A stretch of DNA of 64,000 bases. Origin: Scleropages formosus. Its lineage: Eukaryota; Chordata; Actinopteri; Osteoglossiformes; Osteoglossidae. The notes under the pieces were generated by a model. The model made no database searches. It had not been told where the DNA came from and saw only the letters and a program-made list of their open reading frames with translations. Of the stretch, positions 1-14,346 are shown piece by piece. Both the position numbers and the translations under genes were made by a program. The stretch's first letter is position 1. Each line of letters starts with the position of its first letter. The stretch lies in assembly GCF_900964775.1 (NCBI RefSeq), contig NC_041822.1, positions 3,830,001 to 3,894,000 on the forward strand. Direction: 5' to 3'.

Positions 1-324
1 CGTGGACCCCCGTTTGCTTCTTCTGTCTGTGCGCTGGAAAAACTCCCTCACGGAGCCAGGAATTGAGCGGCAAACTGAATGTTCCTCGGTCACATGGAGG
101 CTCTCCTCGCTGTCACTGGGGTAAAACTCAGGCCCCACAGGGTAGTGTGCCGGGAAGGAAAGGGCAGCTATGGGGTTGGAGCCAAGTGTCTGCTCAGCAC
201 GTCCCACCTCCTCTCGAGGAACAGGGCCCACTTCTCTCTCGAACTGGATCTCGGGAACCTCGGCAACACAGCGCACGTCTCGAATCCGGTCAAAGCGGGC
301 AGAGGAGCCGCAACCAGAAGACAT
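1..324 (-). CDS. marveld2: Tricellulin (MARVEL domain-containing 2), N-terminal coding exon, partial
   Basis: Read on the minus strand, 324 down to 1 is one open frame of 108 codons starting MSSGCGSSARFDRIRDV and still open at the window edge. A splice acceptor (GTTTCCAG) lies just upstream, so this exon would begin at 341. The stretch VGPEFYPSDSEES followed by IPGSVREFFQRTDRRSK parallels the cytoplasmic N-terminus of tricellulin (human FGPDFYSSDTEEP and WKNFFRGKKKDPEW, from memory). Tricellulin is a four-pass membrane protein that seals tricellular tight junctions. The MARVEL domain and C-terminal occludin-like domain would lie to the left of the window. The call rests on this short N-terminal similarity plus synteny, since MARVELD2 is close to AK6 and CCDC125 in human 5q13.2. 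The main alternative is another disordered N-terminus. Confidence 0.8.
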   Translation of the reverse strand, partial: MSSGCGSSARFDRIRDVRCVAEVPEIQFEREVGPVPREEVGRAEQTLGSNPIAALSFPAHYPVGPEFYPSDSEESLHVTEEHSVCRSIPGSVREFFQRTDRRSKRGST

Positions 325-787
325 GTGGTTTGCTTTCAGCCCTGGAAACAAAGGAACAGTGCAAAATATGCACAGCGCTGTTTTAAAGTAGTACGTGAAG
401 CCCTTGTGTCCCTCAGTTTTACCACGGAATGATTATTTAATGAGAAACAGTCCTTCTCGTAAGATAAGAGGTGCGTAACGACTAATTCCACGTGTTGCTT
501 TAGAGGAAATCATGTATGTAGTAGAAACACGCGAGTAGTGCAGGTGGGAAAATCCTTTTAATACGTTCATTTTAAGACTTAAGATTCCAAATTTATAAGT
601 TAATTTTAATACATTATACAGGAATGAAGACCATCCCTATAGGGTTCACATACTTTAAAGCAGAACTGCAAGAAGCAAATGACACAAAAGCAGACACTAC
701 AGTAATAATAGTAATAGTAGCAGTTATACTAGCAATAGTAGCTCTTACAATAGTAGTAACACCAACAGTAACCGTAGCAGTTGCAGC

Positions 788-945
788 CGGTAGTGTAATG
801 GTTCCAGCTACTGCATTTGGTCCCAAAGGTTGCAGGTTTCAATCCAGTATGAGTATGGCACCTACCCTGAAATTGCTCCTGTAAAATTACCTAGATGTAT
901 ACTGTAAATGATTGTGATGTAAACAACTGTAAGTCACTGGGGAAA
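788..945 (+). mobile_element. SINE-2 copy (tRNA-derived)
   Basis: Contains the family's tRNA-like core (GTAATGG..., GGTCCCAAAGGTTGCAGGTT) and the body ACCCTGAAATTGCTCCTGTAAA, ending in the GTAAGTCACT tail. It is diverged. Confidence 0.65.
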
Positions 946-1049
946 AAGTGTAATGTGAACGCAGCAGTTACAATACTATTAATACCAGCAGTAACATTAA
1001 TTGCAGTATTAATACTAGCAGTAACATTAATTGCAGCATTAATACTAGC

Positions 1050-1240
1050 ACACACACGTTGTCTGAGACTGCTTGCTGCAGGGTCATGGCGAGCTGGAGC
1101 CTAACCCCGCAACACAGGGCATAGGGGCGGAGGTGATGGGACACCAGTCTGACACAAGGCACCCCAAGCTGGACTTGAACCCCAGACCCACCAGAGAGCA
1201 GGCACAGGCCAAACCCACTGCACCACCACACCTCCCTCCT
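1050..1240 (-). mobile_element. SINE-3 copy, (TG)n-tailed
   Basis: Reverse complement of the family with head GGGGTGCGGTGGCGCAGTGG and tRNA B-box GGTTCGAGTCC. The (CA)n tail lies at 1050-1057. It sits inside the minisatellite and so is younger than the array. Confidence 0.75.
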
Positions 1241-2035
1241 TAAGAGTAGCGGTAACACCAGTTGTAGTATTAATACTAGCAGTAACATTAATTACAGTAT
1301 CAATACTAAAAGCAACATAAATTGCAGTATTAGTGCTAGCCACAACAGCGCAGCTCTGGGTTTGGAGGCAGCGTTAATTTTCAACGTTTTATTAAAACAC
1401 CCGCACACTGGAAATAACGGCTCTCAGTCCGAGGATCTCGTCTCCTAAAGAAGCTGCATCTCCAGTCTCACCAACCTGCTGAACGTCCTTGGGCTGTTTT
1501 TTTCCCCCTTAGCAAGCACGCTCTCCCCATCACTCACTGTCCCCAGAAATGGTCCCAGTGGTTGAACACTTTATTTACAATTTACCCATAATTCAACTAT
1601 TTACAATGAACGCATTTCCCGCTCGAACTGACAGTAGTAGCGCGGGTCGTTAGCATTAATACTAGCAGCACTAGTAGCAGTAACAGTTAATACTAGCAGT
1701 AAAATCGATTGCAGTGTTAATACTAGCAGTAACATTAGTTGCACTAATGTATATTCGTACAGAAATGTGGGGAGTTGCGGACAAAATTGAGCTCGAATGG
1801 AGTGAAGCGCGTCTCCGCTACGGAAACTTGCACATGAAGTTCTGTATTTAAGGAGCCTTTTTCAGCGGCACCGCCTAACCGTTTAAAATAATTATTTAGA
1901 GAGCAGTTAAGTTAGTGGACAATGTTGAAGGAAGGAAACACTAAAAAAGTGACAAAGTGAATTCGTGCATTAAAGAACAGCAATTCCTTTTCACACAGGT
2001 CCACGGCGATACGTAACCAATACGTTATATAGAAT

Positions 2036-2256
2036 ACACACACACACACACACACACACTGAGTCTGAAACCGCGCTTGTCCCAAGCGAGGTCGCGGGGA
2101 GCCGGAGCCTAACCCGGCCACACAGGGTGTAAGGCCAGAGGGGACACACCCAGGACGGGACGCCAGTCCATCGCAAGGCACCCCAAGCGGGACTCGAACC
2201 CCAGACCCCGCCAGAGAGCAGGACCCGCCCAAACTCGCTGCATCACCGCGCCCCGT
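2036..2256 (-). mobile_element. SINE-3 copy with (CA)n tail
   Basis: Full-length minus-strand copy: (CA)n at 2036-2060, then the body, ending in the reversed head near 2256. Confidence 0.8.
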
Positions 2257-2889
2257 GATAGAATACAATTACAATATAGCAGTAATAGATACATTAATAA
2301 TATTGGCTTCTACAGCTGGATTCGTGTTCTGTAGGCTCGGTCGGTCCACAGCAAAAGTCAGCCGTTTGAAGCCCAGCAGCAGGACGAGGACGATCACGCA
2401 GCGCCACATGGATTTCCCAGTAAAACAGGTAACCAAATGTTCCGCCTCCCTCAAAAACACATTTACAGTTTTACATTAACATCTATAAACGTTTTACTAA
2501 AACTTCACATCATTCGGCCACGTTTTCGCCGATATTCCCCAAATGTTCTTTATTTACCCGCTTTTTGTCCTTTCTACATACATCGATACTCCCCCAGGTA
2601 TCGGGCAGCTCACCTGTCCTCCTGTTGTCGTCTCCGCACACACCTGAGCACGTGACGCCGGGTGACGTCACCCCCCCCCAGGGAGCCAGGTCGAAAGCGG
2701 ACCGAGAGGCGTTTGGCTCTTGGCTCTTTTCACTTCATTGCTATTCAGTATGAATTTGTTGCGAAAGTGTTGTTTACTTCTGGGTTGGGCTGTCTCCAGG
2801 CAAGCTGCAGGTTGCTGGTTCGAGTCTGCTCATGGTGTGGGGATCAAGTACCCTTGATCAAGCAACTTATCCTTGTATAAGTTATGTAA

Positions 2890-3100
2890 ATGCATTTACA
2901 CTTAATGGACACTTTTCTCCAAATTAACTTACGATGCATGATGCTGACTACAGTTATTTATACAGCTGGGTAATTCTACTGGATCAATTTAGGGTAAGTA
3001 CCTTGCTCAAGGCTACTACAGCTGGAGGTGAGAGTTGAACCTGCAACCAGGGTTTTGGGTCTAAAAGTAGCAGCTTAAACCACTACAATACCAGTAGTCC
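2890..3100 (-). mobile_element. SINE-2 copy
   Basis: Reverse-complement copy with the tail (GACACTTTTCTCCAAATTAA), the body (CAGCTGGGTAATTCTACTGG) and the reversed tRNA-like head near 3060-3100. Confidence 0.75.
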
Positions 3101-3217
3101 CATCATTTAGCTGAACTGTTGTTACACAGCTCGAACCCACCAGCTTTCGTTTATAAGGACACATTCTTAACTTCTTGGTTACCTGCTGACCCCACATTTG
3201 CCATGTTTTATTTATAC

Positions 3218-3431
3218 GGGGGGTGCGGTGGCGCAGTGGGTTGGACCGCAGTCCTACTCTCCGGTGGGTCTGAGGTTCGAGTCCCGCTTGGGGTGTCTTG
3301 AGACGGACTGGCGTCCCGTCCTGGGTGTGTCCCCTCCCCCTCCGGCCTTACGCCCTGTGTTGCCAGGTAGGCTCCGGTTCCCCGTGACCCTGTATGGGAT
3401 GAGCGGTTCTGAAAATGTGTGTGTGTGTGTA
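3218..3431 (+). mobile_element. SINE-3 copy with (TG)n tail
   Basis: Full-length: head GGGGTGCGGTGGCGCAGTGG, box-B-like GAGGTTCGAGTCCCGC, and a (GT)n tail at 3416-3430. Confidence 0.85.
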
Positions 3432-4117
3432 TTTTGGCTGAAGTTTAACAATTTTTTTTATCAGCTTTTTAATGTATTTAAGGAAGCTGGCTGCGCAGGG
3501 CATTCACCTGTGTGTGTAGGGCCAAGTCCAGGATATTTTAATCACAGCTGAGTTGTGAGGCAGCTGATCTGACTTGCATTTAGCTCCATTTCTGAGCTCT
3601 GAATGCTGTGACAACACAGCACACTTTATTGTCCAGGACTTTGGTTGAATATGGCTGATGGGGGAAGGGAAAACTAATCACATTAACCAAAGTGTGGCAA
3701 TAGCTCTGCTGTTAATATCTTAAATTACAGTATGTGGTTAAGGTAGAGAACATAAAAAGTGGTTTACACCTAAGAATATTAAATTCTATAAAACATTAAT
3801 TTAGATGAGGAAATATCTGAAAGGTGACCAATATTGTTTTTGGTTGCCTTTCAGCTGCCTTTCAATACTTCAAGATGCTGTATTTGAATGTCAGAGATCA
3901 CTTGTACAGTTATGCATTACAAAGCGGATGCATAATCATCCACACAACGCAACATATATGTGTAAATATAATCATACCAGTTAAGTGCCTAAAACACCAG
4001 AAGTGCTTGAGATACTGAACATACAAGTACCTGAAGTGATAAGTCTGAAAATTTGAATACATGATCTTTTACATTCACACAAGTCTCTGAAAGAGAAATA
4101 ATTTTACAGATATTTAT

Positions 4118-4310
4118 ATTTAGCTGAGACTTTTCTCAAAAATAACTTACAATTATTAACCAATTTAAATTGCTGGGTATATTTTTTTACTAGAGCAATT
4201 TAGGGTACGCAACTGACCCAAGGGCACGACAGCAGGAGGTGAGATTCAAACCTATGACCTTTGAGTACAGAGGCAGTAGCTCGAACCATTGCACTACTAG
4301 CTGTACCACA
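4118..4310 (-). mobile_element. SINE-2 copy
   Basis: Reverse-complement copy with the body TACTAGAGCAATTTAGGGTA and the reversed tRNA-like head ending near 4310. Confidence 0.7.
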
Positions 4311-4397
4311 CTTATTATATATCACTTGGCAAAGCACTTTGTGTACACACTCAGGAGAATATAAATTCGAACTGTAAAAGCAAAAGTCCAAATTAGT

Positions 4398-4511
4398 CCC
4401 GTCCTGGGTGTGTCCCCTCCCCCTCCGGCCTTACGCCCTGTGTTGCCGGGTTAGGCTCCGGTTCCCCGCGACCCCGTATGGGACAAGTGGTTCTGAAAAT
4501 GTGTGTGTGTG
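4398..4511 (+). mobile_element. SINE-3 copy, 5'-truncated
   Basis: Begins inside the body (CCCGTCCTGGGTGTGTCCCC) and runs to the (TG)n tail at 4500-4511. The tRNA-like head is missing. Confidence 0.8.
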
Positions 4512-4519
4512 AAAAATGT

Positions 4520-5630
4520 GCTTACACTTACAGTTGAGGTTTCGATGTAGTAACTCGATGTTGCCACTAATGGCCACTGTTTCACAGGCCATGTTATGCT
4601 GCAAGCACTTTTATTGCACCTATTACATTGAAACAACATTATTTCAACTACTGTATTATGTATACTGTATTCAAAATTGGTGCAGATGTGTTTTGGACAA
4701 ATTTAATGGTAGAATGTAAATTGCAATAATCTTATAATTGCACATGAAATGTAGACTATTACACATTAAATGTTAAAAAAAAAAAACACAAAAGAAATAT
4801 CATAGCCATTACATACAGACATTCCACTTAAATTTTAACCCATTAAACTGAGTTTATTTGAACCCAACGCACAGCTCAACAGTGATACATCCGACTGAAA
4901 TTTAAACAGGAATACCAAACTGCCTCTGGCTACAAACCATTACAATAATCCAAAGAATTATCCAATAACCGCATAATGTCCAGGAAGCTGCCAAGTAAAA
5001 TTAAGAGAAGATATTGTTAGAATGAATGGATTTATCATGAAGGGGGCAGTGGGTAGCATATAGATTGGGGCCATAACCATCCAAGATTAAGGCCCCCATT
5101 TCAAGTTCTGCTCCAGTACCTTTCATGTAAGTAGTTGTGTTGATGTAAGAATAACCTGCTGTATAAATGAGTAAATCAACCTGTTTTACAAGCCTGATAT
5201 TGTGATCTTGGACAAGAGGCATCAGTTAAATAAGGGTTAATTTTAAAAAAGTGCCTATTTTATGCAGCTGTTTTCCATCTTGAATAATTTGCCATGCAAA
5301 TAAATACCAAGGTTAAACAGGCAGATCCATGGATACAGCCATTAACCAAGAGATGCTCTTGCTCATACGGCTTACTAATGTAAGTTTATCTCCAAATAGT
5401 TGAACTCAACTCTAAATTCTAATCATTTGGAACAGAATGTATTCATTTTTACGCAGTAAGAAATAGTTTAATGCAGGTTTAAGCTTTCAGATAGTATACA
5501 AAAAGCATCCAGACAGACAAATGCTGACACAGCCAACAAGGTCACATGATAGCCTAGCAGAGATGGTAGAAGACCAGTAACTGCACCAGAGAGAATTTCA
5601 TGCTGTCCCGCTATGCGTGTGCACATCCAT
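4520..5630. other. Spacer downstream of ak6, no gene seen
   Basis: AT-rich sequence between a SINE-3 fragment and the ak6 stop codon. Part of it is probably the ak6 3' UTR. I see no splice-bounded coding exon; the short frames are unsupported. Confidence 0.5.
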
Positions 5631-5634
5631 GTCA

Positions 5635-10433
<4,799 letters not shown>

Positions 10434-10739
10434 CGTTTTCATCGCGCCAAATGCGCGCGCAGCAGCACACCACGCGGACCGAAAGCTTCCAAATGGGAGC
10501 TCGTGTCGTTGGTTGGGGTAACTAAAAGTAAAAAGAAAAAAAAAAGTCGTATAATTTAAGTCTTACTGCGTTAACGCGAAATAAACTGAACAAGACAAGA
10601 GACGTACAAATATAATTGCACGGCGAAAACCACGTGAGTTAAGCCAAAGGAAGCCAAGCTGTCGGCTTTCCGCAACGAAAAAACATTAAATGTCACTGTA
10701 AGGCGACAAACCGCTGAAAGGACCCCAACGTCATCACAC

Positions 10740-10995
10740 TGCGCCTCGAGTATTTTGTAGGCGGGTTGGGCTTGGCAAGGCGGGGCGGGGGAAGGAGAGG
10801 CGGGGCGAGGCGCGGCGAGGCGACTGGGGGCAAGGAGAGGCGTGGCAAGGAGGGGCGTGGCGCTGCTTCCCGGGCTCGGCGCGGGAACCAAGCGAGCCGG
10901 GGCGGTGACGGGGGAGGTGACGGGGGCGGTAACCCCGGAGAACGTAGGTGGCACTGGGCGGCTCTTTTCTCCTTTGGGGCAACGCGGACCGGTGA
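10740..10995. promoter_or_regulatory. GC-rich island, shared promoter of ak6 and ccdc125
   Basis: The only strongly GC/CpG-rich stretch between the divergent genes, with repeated GGCGGGGC and GGGGCGTGGC boxes (Sp/KLF-like). It lies about 300 bp upstream of the ak6 start. On the plus side a strong donor, CCG|GTGAGC, follows 10991 and could end a non-coding first exon of ccdc125. No TATA box is evident. The Arg/Gly- and Pro/Ala-rich open frames here are composition artefacts. Confidence 0.65.
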
Positions 10996-11667
10996 GCGAA
11001 GAGCAATGGCAGTTTTTAACGTAGCTTCGAAAGTTCTACAGTTGTTCTGATACTGGTGATATATTAATATTTTACATGTGGTCGATGCTGTGTTAAACCT
11101 GGCGTCGGAGAACAAGGTGGGCGAGTGTGTGTTACATTAGGACAGAGGTGTGTGTTGTCGGGGTGATAAAAACACGGAACTGTCGCTGGTTACACAGCCT
11201 TAAGCGCAAACGCGGTGACACACGGTGTGTGAGAAACACGTTTTCGTGCGTGTCCTTCACCTCCTCCTGAAAAAAGCACCTTTTGGCTTTTCCGTGCTGT
11301 GAGTGTCTCTTCACACGGACTCGCTTGCGCCTCTTCCAGTAAAAACAAGTTCGATCCAACATATAAATCCTGTTTGTCAAGAGGAAGATTATTAAAACTG
11401 TAATAATAAGAGTAAATGTAAAACAAAACAAGGTAGGAGAGAATCTTATTTGACTGCCTGCAACTTTATATAACAACCACTTGAATATAATAATTATTAA
11501 TACTACTTTACAGTAATAATAATTTACTATCTCTTTTCTTATCATTTTTTCTTAATAATAATTCATAATAATAATCATTCCAAAAGCTGGTCTGCAAAGT
11601 TCTGGGCAGTCAAACAACTTTAAAAAGTGTAATAATAATAATAATATAGTAGTAGTATGGTATTAAT

Positions 11668-11862
11668 TTGGCTGAAGTTATTGTCCAAGGCAGCTTGCAG
11701 TATAAGCACATTTACAAAGATTTTCTGATTTATAGCACGGTGTTCTTACTGTAGTAATTCAGGATTAATACCTTGCTCAAGGGTACTTCAGAAGGAGTGG
11801 AATTTGAATCCATAACCTTTACATTACAAGGCGGTAGCCTTAAACACTGCACCCCCTGCTGG
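11668..11862 (-). mobile_element. SINE-2 copy
   Basis: Reverse-complement copy with body and reversed tRNA-like head (CCTTTACATTACAAGGCGGT), ending GCACCCCCTGCTGGCCC near 11862. It lies just upstream of the first ccdc125 coding exon. Confidence 0.7.
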
Positions 11863-12026
11863 CCCTTTAAGTGAACAGCTGTTTTGTTAGATTCACCCTG
11901 TCCAGCCCTCCACATCTCAGTGCTACATTGTCTTATAAGTATTCAGTTAAACCTTTCAGCTCTAATCGATTCACTGTGGATCGTCATTTTCCGGTGAAAG
12001 CTCTGAAGACGGAACATTACCTGGAA

Positions 12027-12719
12027 ATGCAGGTTGGTGGAGAACACGCCGCACCGGTGTCCAGAAGACCTCGTGAAGATGACATGATGGAAGGGGACTT
12101 GGGCGACGGCATGGGCAAGAAGCCCGGAGGGCTATATGGCAAGACGCAGCAGGTGCTCGACGGAGGTAAGGGAGATGTGCTGCAGCCCACCCCCCCAGCA
12201 ATGTCGTGGAATAAGGGGAGCGAGAAAGGCGCCGAGGTCTTCACCTGGACCTCCTACGGTTCCCTGCATGCAGCACTCCGACAGGGTGGGGTCGCTGCGC
12301 AGCCTTGCCCTCCGAGGAGACTCAATGGCACAGGTAGGCCACTCTCCACAAACAGTTTCAACACTTTTCTATAGTCCTATAACTTATTACTGATTTATTT
12401 ATTCATCTAGATGACACTTTTCTCCAAGGGGACTCATAATACTAATTAATAACACTAATACTTTTTTTAAAATATATTTCTCTTTTAAATATATTGTCTT
12501 GTTTGCACAGTCTAGAGTTGACTAGATGAACATTTCACTACAGGTTGTATGTGTGTATAACTGTATGTGACAAATAAAATCTTGAATCTTAATAGGTTTG
12601 TATGCTCAGCTACTTAATTTTTCTTACTCTGTTAGTTCAGAGTAAGTACCTTGATCAGGCATACTACAGTAGGAGGTGTTTTATATAAAACATTATATAT
12701 AATCTGTTATATGATCATA

Positions 12720-12759
<40 letters not shown>

Positions 12760-13257
12760 AAAAGAAATATGTAAATATTATATATATATTTCTTTTTATA
12801 TCTATTTATGCATGTGAATGCAATATATAGTCTTTTTATCATCTTAAGGTAATAGATTCCAGAAGAACTCTTTGTAAGGTGAATGTCATAACTGACAGAT
12901 GTAATTTCCTTTACCTCCAATGGGAAACATTTTTATTCAGTCCTGAGCCCCAAAACTGGCACTCATTTATGTTAAAATAGAAAATCCCATGATAAACGGA
13001 CAAAATTTTTGGACAAAACAGTAGTTGACATTAGTTGTCATAACACAATATAGCAAGGCGTTATCCTTTATTAATTTTTGAAATGCTGCACGACTGTCTG
13101 CCTGTGTTCGTTCAGCTCTTTCGTAGCTGTTATATACTGTACGATGGTCACAAGCAAAACACATACATATAAGCAGTGTTTATGGATTGTGAATTTAATG
13201 TATTCATGAAATTGTTAATGCAGGAAAAAACAGAACAGTATAGGCAAAAGAAATCTG

Positions 13258-13309
<52 letters not shown>

Positions 13310-14272
13310 CTGAACTGCTCGTCCCATACGGGGTCATGAGGAGCCGGAGCCAAACCCGGCAACACAGGGCATAAGGCTGGAGGGGGAGGGGACACACCCA
13401 GGACGGGATGCTAGTCCATTGCAAGGCACCCCAAGAGGGACTCGAACCCCAGACCCACCGGAGAGCAGGACCTGGTTCAACCCACTGCACCACCGTGCCC
13501 CCCCATGAAAATTTTATGTATATATATATATATATTATATAGTTATTATACGTATCTAGTTATATGTATAATAACTAGATTTCGAGGAGAACCTTATTTT
13601 TAGTAGTATTTTGCATTATGGCCAAGCACAGTAAGAGTTGTAGCAGGAGTGTGTCACGGCAGTCCTGGATTTGCCACAGTTTTTGTATTTAGAGGAAAAG
13701 TTGCTTATGTTTCGTCCCCAGTCACCATGGAAACGGTCATGTTTGCTCAGCTTGTGTCACGGCCTGCTTTCGGTCACTGAATAAACATTGTTAACGCACA
13801 CCCAAGGATGTGTTCCTGCTTCTTTCCTGTATTTTGTTTATCTGTCATTATAATTTTGAAAATACTAAAAAATAAGTGTACAGCCAATTTTAATGTTGTT
13901 AAAAGTGTATTTCTAACTGAAGTTTTATATTCTGTTCAGTTTTTAACGTAGTGTTGTGCTCATGTATTTACTGTGTTGCAGGCAGACAATAAAATAATGC
14001 AGTGAATATATAAGGCATTTGGTCCTTGACAGTCATATTTTTCTGTTAAGTATTAGCCTTGTTTTATTTTGTCTGTGGGGTGCGGTGGCGCAGTGGGTTG
14101 GACCGCAGTCCTACTCTCCAGTGGGTCTGGGGTTCGAGTCCCGCTTGGGGTGCCTTGTGACGGACTGGCGTCCCGTCCTGGGTGCGTCCCCTTCCCCCTC
14201 CGGCCTTACGCCCTGTGTTGCCGGGTAGGCTCCGGTTCCCCGTGACCCCGTAAGGGACAAGCGGTTCTGAAA

Positions 14273-14346
<74 letters not shown>

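Larger units (their letters stand above)
690..1745. repeat. Degenerate approx. 30-bp minisatellite, interrupted
   Basis: Imperfect tandem copies of a unit close to AGTAACATTAATTGCAGTAT plus TAATACTAGC occur at 965-1050, 1248-1345 and 1630-1745. A related AGTAATAGTAG-rich run lies at 700-785. A SINE-2 copy and a SINE-3 copy split the array. The open frames here, such as the Val/Ile/Ala-rich ones, are products of the repeat. Confidence 0.7.

Noticed and set aside
10571-11115. Overlapping Pro/Ala- and Gly/Arg-rich frames of 90-140 codons
   Set aside because: They are a by-product of the GC-rich promoter island; no splice or family support.
14077-14150. tRNA gene suggested by A-box and B-box-like sequence
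   Set aside because: These are the tRNA-derived heads of SINEs; no cloverleaf with intact acceptor and anticodon arms could be drawn.
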